DNA of 64,000 nucleotides from JBCCXL01 sp039191605 (GCA_039191605.1 JBCCXL010000009.1:186001-250000); one strand, 5' to 3'. Counted from the first letter of the stretch, positions 25,105 through 34,695 are shown. Notes: generated from the letters alone by a model not told the origin. Made by a program: numbers and translations.

Positions 25105-26574
25105 TCACTCGAGTCCCGGGTCCTCGCAAAGGAATGTCAGCCCGCAACCGTCCTCTTCGGGACAGTAGAAGGTCTCACCTCCGTTGCCGACTCTGTCACA
25201 CGCGTCCGTAACCTGGACAATCACTGAGTTGTAGGCACCGTTTCTGCACCCGGGGAATGAGCCAAAGGATCCGGAGATTCGAGGGCCTGTACCGAGCCAA
25301 GATGTGGCTGGCCCGTAGTATTGCCAGTTACTGAAAGTATGGGGTGGCGAGCCGCCTTGGGCACTCGCCGAGCAGCGGAAAATCTCCGAATCGTTGTAGC
25401 AAGAGACGATCGCAGAGGGGACCACTCCCGCGGCGTGCTTGAGGACGGAATATCCTTGAGTTGCCATGTAATCCACGGCCATATAGATTGATGCAAAGCC
25501 ACTAGATCCACTGTGGATCCCATAGGCGTGGTTACCTACGAACCAAGGGCCTCCACTATCGCCTCCCTGGGAGGGTGTCTGATTGTTCGTTACGGTAATG
25601 AACGTGCTCCTTCCGTTCGGTATGTAGCTTGGGCAAAACGACTTGCCCCAGATAAGGCCGCAGCTTGCGCCAGTTTTCCTGCCGAACCTGCATACCCATG
25701 TGCCAACAGCTTGCGAGTTGCGCCCAACGCTGCCGGAAATCTCGCGACTCGTCGTGCCGTCGAAGACTTGATTGAGAATCGTGTCGTTACAGCCCACCGA
25801 ATGCCATTGGACATCATGGCTGCCCTGGAAAGTCTCTGAGATGAGTGACAAGGGGGTCCCACTATCCTCGTAGGTTGAGGAATTGGGGCAGTGCCCTGCC
25901 GTCGACAGACCTAACCGGCCTGCCGTGCTGATGACGGCGAACCCTGAGGTGCAGTGAGTGACCAGCCGGCCGCCGCGGAACTCTGCTGAGGGTTCCGAGA
26001 GGGATTCGACTTCAACGATTTCTGTACGTGGTGGCAATGCCACTCGCTTGCTGCTGAGCGCAGCCATTAGTTCTATGGGATTTAGAGTCAAGATCTCGAC
26101 CTGGTTCTCGCGCACATTGATCTGCAGATCCGCGATTTGATTTGCAGCCCGAAGCTGAGCTTCGACTTCCTCAAGGTTGCTCTCTAAGTGTTTCAACGTA
26201 ACCGCCGCGGATTGCACCGTCACGATAGAAGCTAGATCCCCTAAAGTCTCTTCGGAAAGCCACTCTTGAGCTACGCTAGTATCGGTGAATAGAGCTACCA
26301 CGTTGAACTCGGGCTCATGGTCAATCCACAGGCCAGCGAAGGTGTCCGCGGTATCCTCGGTTAGTGCAGCATCGAGGACGCCAATCCGCGTTTGGAGCTC
26401 CAGCCTGCGGAGGGCTTCCTCGATGTCCGTGCCGAAATACTCCGCATAGGCAACAGCGTCCCGTTGAAGAGCTTCGGAAACGACTTGTGAGTTAATGCTT
26501 TGGGCATTTGTTGGGCTAGGGGTGAAAATAAGAACTACGGCAATACAGAGCGAGACGGTTCTGCTCAAATTCAA
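25105..26574 (-). CDS. secreted chymotrypsin-fold serine protease, copy 2
   Basis: 489 residues from TTG 26574, with GGAG 9-12 nt upstream (an out-of-frame ATGGAG overlaps it). The architecture is as in copy 1: signal peptide, long pro-region, catalytic His228 (S-T-A-G-H-C), Asp254, Ser340 (G-D-S-G-G-P-W), and a C-terminal Cys-rich Ig-like domain. It is the most diverged of the three, mainly in the loop before Ser340, the signal peptide and the substrate-facing loops, which suggests a different specificity. It lies head-to-tail with copies 1 and 3. Confidence 0.9.
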   Translation of the reverse strand: MNLSRTVSLCIAVVLIFTPSPTNAQSINSQVVSEALQRDAVAYAEYFGTDIEEALRRLELQTRIGVLDAALTEDTADTFAGLWIDHEPEFNVVALFTDTSVAQEWLSEETLGDLASIVTVQSAAVTLKHLESNLEEVEAQLRAANQIADLQINVRENQVEILTLNPIELMAALSSKRVALPPRTEIVEVESLSEPSAEFRGGRLVTHCTSGFAVISTAGRLGLSTAGHCPNSSTYEDSGTPLSLISETFQGSHDVQWHSVGCNDTILNQVFDGTTSREISGSVGRNSQAVGTWVCRFGRKTGASCGLIWGKSFCPSYIPNGRSTFITVTNNQTPSQGGDSGGPWFVGNHAYGIHSGSSGFASIYMAVDYMATQGYSVLKHAAGVVPSAIVSCYNDSEIFRCSASAQGGSPPHTFSNWQYYGPATSWLGTGPRISGSFGSFPGCRNGAYNSVIVQVTDACDRVGNGGETFYCPEEDGCGLTFLCEDPGLE

Positions 26575-27026
26575 GATCTTTCTCCATTGGCTAGTGAAGT
26601 TTCCCGGTCTTAACTCTCGCTATTGACTGAACTGTTTTTGGGGAGGCGTGACTGTGGCCTGTTCAAGTATTTAGTAATAGTACGAATTGTACACGAGGTC
26701 GATACTCCAGAAGGAGCTTTTTGCCAGAGTCTGAGTGTTTTGGCGGTGAGAACCTGATTCGTTTGTATAAGCTAAGGTGCCCATTAGATGTTGTTTTTTG
26801 GGGATCGTGCTAGCAGTGTTGTGAGGCCTTTGGGGCACCATTGAGGCCTCGAGCAGTTTTTCTGGGGGACCGGAGTCGGACGCAGAGAGCAGCGAGTGCC
26901 TTTTCGCGTAGCGGTTGGGTCGAGGGCCATCGTGTTGACGATGCACTTCGCTTACAAAACACCACAACGCCGCTGGGGCCTTGCCCAGCGGCGTTGTGGA
27001 TCGGTCGCTATCCGAGGTCGAGGATC
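26575..27026. other. intergenic region between protease copies 2 and 3
   Basis: No gene supported. It is AT-rich around 26640-26830, upstream of copy 2. The terminator of copy 3 is at 26962-26999. Confidence 0.5.
26962..26999 (-). terminator. terminator of protease copy 3
   Basis: CCACAACGCCGCTGGG / CCCAGCGGCGTTGTGG, a perfect 16-bp stem with loop GCCTTG. It is the longest of the three related hairpins. Confidence 0.85.
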
Positions 27027-28502
27027 TTACAACGACGGGCCAAGGCAGTTGTTGGACAGCCCACAATCGCTCGCGCTAGGGCAATAGAAGACCGCGTCTC
27101 CGGAGCCGGTCCTTCCGCAGGCGTCCGTGATCCGGACGGTGACGTAGTTGTAATCCCCCGTTCTGCAGCCGGGGAAGGAGCCGAAGGAACCATTGATTCC
27201 AGTGCCTCCTCCGCTCCAGGAGGTGGCGGGGCCGTAGTATTGCCAGTTGCTGAAGGTGTACGGCGGGTTACCGTTTCGGCCGCTCGCGGTGCAGCTAAAG
27301 CTCGATGAATCGTTGGTGCAGGAAAGAATAGCGTAAGGACTCACGCCCGCGGGGTAGGTGAGCGGCGAGTACCCTTGGCTCGTCATGAAGTTGACTGCCA
27401 TATAAATCGCCCGGGTCCCTGAGCTGCCGCTCTTGCCGCTGTTGACGCCATAGGCGTTGTTGCCGAGAAACCACGGGCCTCCGCTATCGCCTCCCAGGGA
27501 GATGGGGACATTGCTGAACGCAGTAATGAAGGTGCTCTTGGCGCTGGGAACGTAGCCCGGCTTGTAGGACTTTCCATCGATCACGGCGCAGTGGTCGTCG
27601 GTCGTTCTGCCGTATTTACAAACAAACATGCCGATGCTTTGAGAACCGCGGCCGACGCTGCCGGTAATAGTGCGGTTGCTCGTTCCGTCGAACACCTGAT
27701 TGAAGATCTGGTCGCTGCAGCTCGCTGCATGCCATTGGACATCGTGGTGTTCCCGATATCTCTCTGAGATGAGGGGAAGGGCCGTCACGTTGTCTTCGTA
27801 GGTTTGAGTATTCCCGCAATGAGCCGCCGTGGTGAGTCCCAGCCGCCCGGTGGGGCTGCGCACGGCAAAGCCCGCGGTGCAGCCAGTGACGGGGCGACCA
27901 CCCCGAACGTCTGCAACGGGCTCCGCGAGAGCCTCGGCCTCTACGATCGCGGTGCCTTGCGGAAGAGCAACCCGCTTTGCGCCGAGCGCAGCCGTGAGCT
28001 CCGCTGGATTCGGAGTCAGAATTTCGACCTGGTTCTCGCGCACGTTGATCCAGAGATCTGCCTGTTGATCCGCTCTCTGGAGCCGAGCCGCAGCTTCTTC
28101 GAGGTGGAGCTCCAATTGCTTGAGCGTGATCGCGGCGGGGCGAACCGTGATCAGCGAAGCGAGCTCTCCCAAGGCTTCTTCGGAGATCCACTCCTGGGCC
28201 AAGGCAGCGTTGGTGAAAAGAGCCACTACCCGGTACTCGGGTTCGTGGTCGATCCACAGGCCGGCAAAGGTCTCGGCGCTTTCCTCGGTCAGGGCCGCGT
28301 CGAGGGCGCCAATCTTCGTTTGGAGAGCCAGGCGTCGGTGTGCTTCGGCGATGTCCGTGCCGAAGAGCTCGGCGTAGGCAGCGGCGTCTCTCTGGAGGGC
28401 TTCAGATACGGCTTCTGCTCGGATGCCTTGGGCATCTGTCGGGGTGGGTAAGAGTAGGAGGAGGAAAGCAACACAGGCCCAGAGCACTTTGCTGAAATTC
28501 AA
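27027..28502 (-). CDS. secreted chymotrypsin-fold serine protease, copy 3
   Basis: 491 residues from TTG 28502 behind GGAG. Signal peptide (F-L-L-L-L-L-P-T-P-T-D-A-Q), pro-region, triad His228 (T-T-A-A-H-C), Asp254, Ser340 (G-D-S-G-G-P-W), and a C-terminal Ig-like domain with N-W-Q-Y-Y-G-P shared by all three. It is closer to copy 1 than to copy 2 by eye in the C-terminal domain (the S-C-T-A-S-G-R-N-G-N-P-P-Y-T-F block is identical). The array probably arose by tandem duplication. Confidence 0.9.
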   Translation of the reverse strand: MNFSKVLWACVAFLLLLLPTPTDAQGIRAEAVSEALQRDAAAYAELFGTDIAEAHRRLALQTKIGALDAALTEESAETFAGLWIDHEPEYRVVALFTNAALAQEWISEEALGELASLITVRPAAITLKQLELHLEEAAARLQRADQQADLWINVRENQVEILTPNPAELTAALGAKRVALPQGTAIVEAEALAEPVADVRGGRPVTGCTAGFAVRSPTGRLGLTTAAHCGNTQTYEDNVTALPLISERYREHHDVQWHAASCSDQIFNQVFDGTSNRTITGSVGRGSQSIGMFVCKYGRTTDDHCAVIDGKSYKPGYVPSAKSTFITAFSNVPISLGGDSGGPWFLGNNAYGVNSGKSGSSGTRAIYMAVNFMTSQGYSPLTYPAGVSPYAILSCTNDSSSFSCTASGRNGNPPYTFSNWQYYGPATSWSGGGTGINGSFGSFPGCRTGDYNYVTVRITDACGRTGSGDAVFYCPSASDCGLSNNCLGPSL

Positions 28503-28843
28503 GGTATATCTCCATCAGGGTAGGCGAGGTGCGCTGGCTCCTAGCTCCGATGCTGGCTGATTCCGGTCTTGGCTAGCTCCGATTTTGGCCGGTTTGGCCC
28601 GCTCTGGCTCAGGAGTCTGCGCCCTCTGAAGGTCTTCGATGGGAATGATGTTATTTGATAAATACGATTCCGGAAGTACGGAAATGAAGCTGATCTGTAA
28701 ACTTGTGGCGCAGTAGGCAAAGTGTCGCCCCTTGGGACCGGCAGTCGATTCCCGGGAGAGGCCGGATAGAGCGGGCTCTACGCGGGGGCTGTGCTGTTCG
28801 TCAGCGGGCTCGTCGGTAATAGAGGTGAGCCGCTTCGCTAGCG
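28503..28843. other. intergenic region upstream of protease copy 3
   Basis: Shares blocks with the DNA upstream of copy 1 (CCTAGCTCCGATGCTG, GCCCTCTGAAGGT). It presumably contains the copy 3 promoter. No gene is supported. Confidence 0.55.
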
Positions 28844-29065
28844 TCAATCCGGAGTTCGGTGATCATTCTTAGCCCGAATACGGAGCGCCTGATGCATCAA
28901 GTCTTGGGCCGCAAGCAATCGCTGAGGGAGCGTGAGCTTCAGACTCTCCCGGATCCGCTGAACGTCACTCCACTCTAGCTCCCAGTGAGAGAGCTTCTGC
29001 GACGTGTCGTTCTCGGTAGGCGTCGCGCCTTTCGCTGTGTCTTTAAGCTCTGGGTCTGCTGACAT
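28844..29065 (-). CDS. small hypothetical protein
   Basis: 73 residues from ATG 29065, chosen because AAGGAG lies 8 nt upstream; a TTG 6 codons earlier would overlap that site. Polar N-terminus, then a helical part with W-S-D-V-Q-R-I-R-E-S-L-K-L-T-L-P-Q-R-L-L-A-A-Q-D-L. The S/T-L-P-Q-R-L pattern resembles the small proteins often encoded beside nucleotidyltransferase or HEPN genes, but no such partner is present. Function unknown. Confidence 0.6.
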   Translation of the reverse strand: MSADPELKDTAKGATPTENDTSQKLSHWELEWSDVQRIRESLKLTLPQRLLAAQDLMHQALRIRAKNDHRTPD

Positions 29066-29180
29066 GGTGGCGCTCCTTATCAAGGCGGCACCAAGGTCGC
29101 TGAGCGTTGAGGCGCCCCAAGGTCGTGTCGAATCGCCAGGGCGTATATCAACGATAGCCCTGAGTTACCCTGTATAGACT

Positions 29181-30254
29181 ATGAGAAAGAACTCCGCCAT
29201 CTACTTCCTCTGCATGATCCTGTTGACGAGCAACTCGATGGCTGCGGAGGCGCCAGGTGAGCTCTTCGAGCCATCATCTTCTCTTTCCTGCGGGGTTCCT
29301 GATCCGGTCTTTTCCGGTGCCACTGTCGATGCCTCGAGCAGCGCCCTCGACGCCGTCCGAGCCGAGATCTTCGGCACTTCCCCAGCGGACTGCGGGTTCA
29401 ATACCTCGAACCCCAGCGCCGACTACGACCCCACCACCCGCTACACCATCGAGGTCGTCGTCCACATTCTGATGGACGATGCTTGCGTGCAGGGGGCGGT
29501 GTCGGACGCCTTGGTGCTGAGCCAGATCGAGATTTTGAACGAGGACTTCTTGGCGCAGCCGGGAACGAACGGTGCGCCGGGCGCGGACAGCCAGATTGCC
29601 TTCGTGCTGGCGCAGGAGGATCCCCAGGGCAATCCCACCTCCGGGATTACTCGGCATTGCAACACCACCTGGTACAACGATGGCGGCGACTACTTCGAGA
29701 CCCTCGCCTGGGACCCGAATCGCTACATCAACATCTACACTGGCACCGCCGCGGGGGCTCGGGGGTATGTCCCTTTCCTGCCGGCCCAGAGCAACGCGAT
29801 GATCGGCGATAACTCCGATCGAGTGGTGGTCAACCAGCTCGCCTTCGGCCGCAACGGCCCTTTCCCTCCTCACGATCAAGGCCGCACTCTCACCCACGAA
29901 GTGGGCCACTTCCTCGGCCTCTTCCATCCTTACTTCGGGGGCTGCGGCCTGGCCAATCCGCCGGATTGCTATTCCACCGGCGATCTTCTCTGCGACACCC
30001 CGCCGGACGCCATGTCCCACAATGAATGCCCCGTCGGCGCTACCAGCTGCGGGGGAGTGACGGTGCCCATCGAGAACTACATGGAGCTCACCGACGACCT
30101 CTGCATGACCGGCTTCACCCTCGAGCAGGTCCGCCGCATGCGCTGCACCCTCGAGCACTACCGGCCCGACCTGATCCAGCCGACGCTCACCAGCATCTTT
30201 GAGAACGGCTTCGAGGACGGCAACGTGGACGCTTGGTCCTCTTCTGTACCGTAG
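29181..30254 (+). CDS. secreted zinc metalloprotease, M43 (pappalysin)-like
   Basis: 357 residues with a signal peptide (about 1-22). The zinc site is H-E-V-G-H-F-L-G-L-F-H (His239, Glu240, His243, His249), with the Met-turn region near E-N-Y-M-E-L and several Cys (C-G-L-A-N-P-P-D-C, L-L-C-D-T-P-P) typical of M43. The C-terminus ends I-F-E-N-G-F-E-D-G-N-V-D-A-W-S-S, a short tag shared in pattern with the lipase-like protein at 47.6 kb (F-S-D-N-F-E-S-G-T-T-D-E-W). It is likely secreted to the cell surface or medium. Monocistronic. Confidence 0.9.
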   Translation: MRKNSAIYFLCMILLTSNSMAAEAPGELFEPSSSLSCGVPDPVFSGATVDASSSALDAVRAEIFGTSPADCGFNTSNPSADYDPTTRYTIEVVVHILMDDACVQGAVSDALVLSQIEILNEDFLAQPGTNGAPGADSQIAFVLAQEDPQGNPTSGITRHCNTTWYNDGGDYFETLAWDPNRYINIYTGTAAGARGYVPFLPAQSNAMIGDNSDRVVVNQLAFGRNGPFPPHDQGRTLTHEVGHFLGLFHPYFGGCGLANPPDCYSTGDLLCDTPPDAMSHNECPVGATSCGGVTVPIENYMELTDDLCMTGFTLEQVRRMRCTLEHYRPDLIQPTLTSIFENGFEDGNVDAWSSSVP

Positions 30255-30349
30255 AGAGTCTGTTTAGATCTCTCGACTTCCACTCCTTCGTGTAGGCTCT
30301 CAGCCACCAACTAGATTCAGACATCTCAGGCACCTGGGCTGGAGGCACC

Positions 30350-30742
30350 GTGTCAGCAGGAAATTGGAAAGAAATGTTCAGCGCGGCGACGCAGGGTGAT
30401 CTCAACTTGCTGGAGTACCACGTCGATCAAGGTGTCGACGTGAATTACGTGCACCCTGAATTCCTGGGCACCGCCCTGGTGTCGAGCATCCTGGCGAAAC
30501 AGGAAGAGACGGCCCTCTACCTGCTCGACAACGGCGCCGATCCCAACCTGTTTTCCGATCTCGAAGAGCTTTTCCCTCTGCAGGCGGCTCGACAGGCCGG
30601 GCTGGCGAGCGTCGAAGCGAAGCTGCTCGCGATGGGAATTGAGGATGTGAGCAAAGTGCTCGAGGTCGGCATTGGCGCCACGCCGCCGGTGGCTACGTCG
30701 GGCTGGTTTGCGCGTCTATTGAAGAGATTAAAAAGAGCTTGA
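30350..30742 (+). CDS. ankyrin-repeat protein
   Basis: 130 residues from GTG 30350, with GGAGG about 7 nt upstream. Two to three ankyrin repeats are visible: A-A-T-Q-G-D-L-N-L-L-E-Y-H-V-D-Q-G-V-D-V-N, then A-L-Y-L-L-D-N-G-A-D-P-N, then A-A-R-Q-A-G-L-A-S-V-E. There is no signal peptide. The C-terminus is basic (R-L-L-K-R-L-K-R-A). It is a protein-binding module whose partner is unknown; neighbours are secreted proteins with no evident link. Confidence 0.82.
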   Translation: MSAGNWKEMFSAATQGDLNLLEYHVDQGVDVNYVHPEFLGTALVSSILAKQEETALYLLDNGADPNLFSDLEELFPLQAARQAGLASVEAKLLAMGIEDVSKVLEVGIGATPPVATSGWFARLLKRLKRA

Positions 30743-30971
30743 TGGCTGGGGCAGAGTGATTGGAATCAGGCAGCGGTAGCGCTGCTCTCTCCGAGGAGTA
30801 CCTCGAGCTAGGGGGTAGGGCGGCAGAGATTCTTTACCGCTAGCAGCTTAGGCAGCTGGCAAAGTCATTGGTGCGCGGATGCGGTCGATGCTGGCTGTGT
30901 CGACTGCTACCGGCTGGTGCGGTGACGGGTTCCAGGTTGAATCATCTTCTGGGATTTTTCTTTATAGCGAT

Positions 30972-31020
30972 GATTCTTCTTTATCCATAATTGGTCCCTT
31001 GGTGTATAAAGAGAAGAATC
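30972..31020. repeat. inverted repeat in AT-rich leader region
   Basis: GATTCTTCTTTAT (30972-30984) pairs imperfectly with ATAAAGAGAAGAATC (31006-31020), loop about 21 bp. It lies 120-170 bp before the lectin-domain gene, in an otherwise gene-free stretch (30743-31142), and may be an operator or attenuator-like hairpin. Confidence 0.5.
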
Positions 31021-31142
31021 ACCGTCAACATCTCCGGAGGGCGAAGTTTCCCTTCGGATTCGCTGGGGAAGAGGGCTCTAGGCCCATCCTCTATAGAAAT
31101 GTTGTCGATCACTCGCTCTAAGCATTAGAAAGGTTTATCAGT

Positions 31143-32762
31143 ATGCAGGAAGGATTCAATCGCTGTGTGCGATCGCGTTGGGGGCTTACGGTGCTTTGTC
31201 TCTCGCTGCTCTTGCTTGGGACCACCGGGCCGGCGAACGCCAGCGATGATCAGGCGCGCGCTGTCAGCGTCGAGGGCAGCAGCTCCGTGATGGTGAAGGC
31301 GGGGGTCGTGCAGCAGGACGTGCTGAAAAACATCAGGCTGACGGGTTTTGCCGACGGAGAGATTAAGACGGTTACGGTTTCGCTGGAGCCCTACGTTCAG
31401 GGGGATGTGCTCAAGGTGGAAAAGTCTGCCTCAGGAATCACGGTCAGTGATCCGGTGGCTGGGTTGGTGACGCTTACCGGCGCAGAGGGCGCTAGCGCGG
31501 CGGATTTCCAAACGCTGCTGCAGAGTGTGAGCGTCCAGTTGAAGGACGGGAGTGACGATCAGGAGCGGGAATTGATCGTTTCCGTCGGCTCCGGTCTGTG
31601 GCATAAGGTGGGGAATACTCTTCATAAATACGAATTCGTGCCCAAGAAAGGCATCACCTGGGAAGAAGCCAGGGTAGCCGCAGACGAGAGAAAGTATCTC
31701 GACGCGATGCAGGGGTATCTCGTCACGATCACTTCGCAGGCAGAGATGGACTTTGTGAAAACGAAGCTCCAAGGCTATGGCTGGATGGGCGCTTCCGACA
31801 AAGCACAAGAAGGAATCTGGAGATGGGTTACCGGTCCAGAAGGCCTAGAGGAAGAGAGCGGCGGGAAGGGGCGGCTGATCCCCAATCGACTGAACCCTAA
31901 TTCAGAAGAATTGGGTTCGCGCTATAAGAATTGGGCTAGCGGGGAGCCTAATGAAGTTCAAACGGTAGGCGGTGAAGACTACGCTCACTTCTACAACAAT
32001 GGCGCATGGAACGATTTCCCGAACGATCCAGGGAAGTACAACGAGAGCAATAAATCTTTCAAAGATGTTGACGGGTATGTCGTCGAATACGGCGGGATGC
32101 CCGGGGATCAAACGGTAGCGATGGCTGCCTCAGTGACCTTGACCACCAAGGAACCGTCGGAGTCCAACATCACAATCGACAGGGCCAGGGAATTGGTGGT
32201 TGGAAACTGGAAACCCAATGGCGATGCGGCGGTGGAGGTTGTTCGTGAGCACCGGAGGAAATTCGAGGACTACCCCGAATTGAATGCTAGTGCTTTGGCG
32301 ACCATGAGTACTGTTGAATATAGTTTTGCCAACGGGAAACTGAATTTGTCAGGAACCGAGGCTGGGGCCCCCGGAGAAGAGCCGAAGAAGACGGTGATCG
32401 CCGAGGTACCCTACGAAATTACGAAAGCCAGTCGCAGTGACTTGAGAGACTTAGCGGCCAGAGGAATCCCCGGTGGCAGGGTCAGGGCCCTATTGCCGGA
32501 CAACTTACCGGATAACCTGGCGAACCTTTCCCCTGAGGAACAGAAGAGAGTCGATGCGGCCTATAAAAAAGCCGAGAATCAGATCTTGGAGCCCTATGGA
32601 GAGGAGTATGGGAATCCTTTTGGCGCGACGCTCGACAACCTCTTCCTGCTCACCGTGACCCTGGATCAAGGAGTGAGAACCGACAAGCTCATCATCCTGA
32701 ATGATGGGCGGATGATTCAGGTGTCAGATCGAGTTCCTGTGGTGCTCGACCGAGGGAAGTAA
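31143..32762 (+). CDS. secreted protein with C-type lectin domain
   Basis: 539 residues. The signal peptide (about 1-33) ends G-P-A-N-A-S. A beta-rich region (about 40-150) resembles the cadherin-like repeats that precede lectin domains. A C-type lectin-like domain (about 155-318) has G-W-M-G-A-S-D, G-I-W-R-W-V-T-G-P-E-G, N-W-A-S-G-E-P-N-E and Y-V-V-E-Y-G-G in the expected order; E-P-N fits the carbohydrate-binding EPN motif of calcium lectins. The C-terminal ~200 residues are polar and unrecognised. Probably extracellular sugar binding. A terminator follows. Confidence 0.85.
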   Translation: MQEGFNRCVRSRWGLTVLCLSLLLLGTTGPANASDDQARAVSVEGSSSVMVKAGVVQQDVLKNIRLTGFADGEIKTVTVSLEPYVQGDVLKVEKSASGITVSDPVAGLVTLTGAEGASAADFQTLLQSVSVQLKDGSDDQERELIVSVGSGLWHKVGNTLHKYEFVPKKGITWEEARVAADERKYLDAMQGYLVTITSQAEMDFVKTKLQGYGWMGASDKAQEGIWRWVTGPEGLEEESGGKGRLIPNRLNPNSEELGSRYKNWASGEPNEVQTVGGEDYAHFYNNGAWNDFPNDPGKYNESNKSFKDVDGYVVEYGGMPGDQTVAMAASVTLTTKEPSESNITIDRARELVVGNWKPNGDAAVEVVREHRRKFEDYPELNASALATMSTVEYSFANGKLNLSGTEAGAPGEEPKKTVIAEVPYEITKASRSDLRDLAARGIPGGRVRALLPDNLPDNLANLSPEEQKRVDAAYKKAENQILEPYGEEYGNPFGATLDNLFLLTVTLDQGVRTDKLIILNDGRMIQVSDRVPVVLDRGK

Positions 32763-32783
32763 AGGACTCGGATCGAAGACGGC

Positions 32784-32816
32784 GAGAGGGTCAGGCTTTT
32801 GCCTGGCCCTCTCTTT
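32784..32816 (+). terminator. Rho-independent terminator of lectin gene
   Basis: GAGAGGGTCAGGC / GCCTGGCCCTCTC with loop TTTT (one G-T pair), followed by TTT. It lies 22 bp after the stop. Its 3' arm starts a 16-bp tandem repeat. Confidence 0.85.
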
Positions 32817-32852
32817 CGTTGGCCCTCTCTTTCGTTGGCCCTCTCTTTCGTT
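32805..32852. repeat. three perfect copies of a 16-bp repeat
   Basis: GGCCCTCTCTTTCGTT at 32805, 32821 and 32837. The first copy is the 3' arm and tail of the preceding terminator, so the array looks like an expansion of a terminator arm. Confidence 0.9.
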
Positions 32853-32894
32853 GGGGCAGGTGAACCGAACCTGCCATGCAGTAGCATGCGCGGC

Positions 32895-34472
32895 ATGAGC
32901 GACTCCCGCAACTCCCTCGACGACTGGAACCGGCAACTCGACAACACCCGGGACTCACAGCGCCTAGAGGCCGTAGCCCGCCGGCGGAGCAAGGGCTACC
33001 GCACCGCTCGCGAGAACCTAGACGCCGTGTGCGATCCGGATTCGTTCACGGAGTACGGCCAGCTGGCGGTGGCGGCACAGCGCGGGCGTCGCTCTTTAGA
33101 GGAGCTGCGCGCCGAGACGCCAGCGGACGGGGTGATTACCGGCATTGGATCGGTGAATGAGGAGCTCTTCGGCGAGGAGGCGTCGCGGGCTGCGATTGTG
33201 ATCAATGACTACACCGTCTTGGCGGGGACTCAGGGGTTCTTTCACCATCAAAAGATCGACCGCATCCTGGAGGTGGCGCGGCGTCGAGGCCTGCCCGTCA
33301 TCCTGTTCGCGGAAGGCGGCGGCGGGCGCCCCGGCGATGTGGATGTGAAAATCGCCAACTCCGGCCTGACGGTGCCGACCTTCGGCACCTGGGCTTCCCT
33401 CAGCGGCGTTGTTCCCCGGATCGCCGTAGCCCACGGCTATTGTTTCGCCGGTAACGCCGCCCTCTTCGGCAGCGCCGACATCACCGTCGCCACTCGGTCT
33501 TCCTGGATCGGCATGGCGGGACCGGCGATGATCGAAGGAGGCGGGCTAGGGACCTTCAAGCCAACGGAGATCGGCCCGGTGGAGGTGCAGGCGGCCAACG
33601 GTGTCGTCGACCTGGTGGTGGAGGACGAGGCGGCGGCGGCCCATGCTGCGCGGCAGCTGCTGTCCTACTTCCAAGGCTGTCTCGGTCAAGGCGGTCTTGA
33701 GGGCTGGGCAGCGGCCGATCAAGACGCGCTGCGGGAGGCTCTGCCGGCAGACCGTCGCTACAGCTACAAGATTCGGCCGATCATCGAACGCCTGGTGGAC
33801 GAGGGGTCCTTCCTGGAGCTGCGGCAGCACTACGGCAAGAGCGTCATCACCGGCCTGGCCCGACTCGAGGGCCGCCCCGTCGGCCTGCTGGCCAACGATA
33901 CCCGGGCCCTCAGCGGCGCCCTCGACGCCGCGGCGTCGGAGAAGGCGGCCCGTTTCCTCCAGCTGCTGGACGCCTTCGGCCTTCCGGTGATCTCCCTCTG
34001 CGACACACCCGGCTTCATGGTGGGCCCCGAGAGCGAAGAGCAGGCGGCGGTGCGCCGCATGAGCCGACTCTTTGTCGTCGGAGCCCAGGTGAGAACGCCG
34101 TGGCTCTGCGTCTTCCTGCGCAAGGGCTACGGACTCGGCGCTATGGCGATGGCCGGTGGGAGCCTGCATCGACCGGATCTCACCGTAGCGTGGCCGCAGG
34201 GGGAATTCGGCGCCATGGGCCTGGAGGGAGCAGTTCACCTCGGCTTCAAGCGAGAGCTGGCGACCGCCACCGAGGGGCCGGAGCGGGACGCCCTCTTTCA
34301 GAAGCTGGTGGGAGATCTCTACGACAAGGGCAAGGCGGTGGAAGCCGCCGCCTTCCTCGAACTCGACGCCGTTATCGACCCCGCCGATACGCGGAGCGTG
34401 CTCGTCCGGGCGCTGCGCGGGGCGAAGGATAAGGGTTCAGCATCTCCTCATCGATTTGTCGATACCTGGTAG
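32895..34472 (+). CDS. acyl-CoA carboxylase carboxyltransferase (beta-type) subunit
   Basis: 525 residues from ATG 32895; ATG 32886 three codons earlier is equally possible, and neither has a clear ribosome site. It has the two-part carboxyl transferase fold: N-half with acyl-CoA binding G-G-G-G-R-P and N-I/V-A-N-S-like segments, C-half with S-L-C-D-T-P-G-F-M-V-G and the W-P-Q-G-E-F-G-A-M-G-L-E-G-A-V motif that forms the biotin pocket. The family transfers CO2 from biotin to acetyl-, propionyl- or other acyl-CoA. No biotin carboxylase or carrier gene is adjacent, so the partner must lie elsewhere. Confidence 0.88.
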   Translation: MSDSRNSLDDWNRQLDNTRDSQRLEAVARRRSKGYRTARENLDAVCDPDSFTEYGQLAVAAQRGRRSLEELRAETPADGVITGIGSVNEELFGEEASRAAIVINDYTVLAGTQGFFHHQKIDRILEVARRRGLPVILFAEGGGGRPGDVDVKIANSGLTVPTFGTWASLSGVVPRIAVAHGYCFAGNAALFGSADITVATRSSWIGMAGPAMIEGGGLGTFKPTEIGPVEVQAANGVVDLVVEDEAAAAHAARQLLSYFQGCLGQGGLEGWAAADQDALREALPADRRYSYKIRPIIERLVDEGSFLELRQHYGKSVITGLARLEGRPVGLLANDTRALSGALDAAASEKAARFLQLLDAFGLPVISLCDTPGFMVGPESEEQAAVRRMSRLFVVGAQVRTPWLCVFLRKGYGLGAMAMAGGSLHRPDLTVAWPQGEFGAMGLEGAVHLGFKRELATATEGPERDALFQKLVGDLYDKGKAVEAAAFLELDAVIDPADTRSVLVRALRGAKDKGSASPHRFVDTW

Positions 34473-34695
34473 TGACCCTCACTGCTGAAAGAGGAGCGCT
34501 TAAGAGGGCCAGTCTTCGATCCAGGTTACGTATTCGGTCTGTGGTGAGGAAGCTTGATGAAAACTCCCGGGCTCAATCCATGAGCTACGCTGCTGGCGTC
34601 GTCGACAAGAATCATCGAGCGTGATCGGACGCGATGAGCTTGGCTGGGTCGGGGAAGTCACGGTCGGCCAGCCTGTTTCGTAGGTCCTGTGACCG

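Noticed and set aside
30879..31121. 80-codon frame upstream of the lectin gene
   Set aside because: It overlaps an inverted repeat, lacks a ribosome site and has no protein-like pattern.
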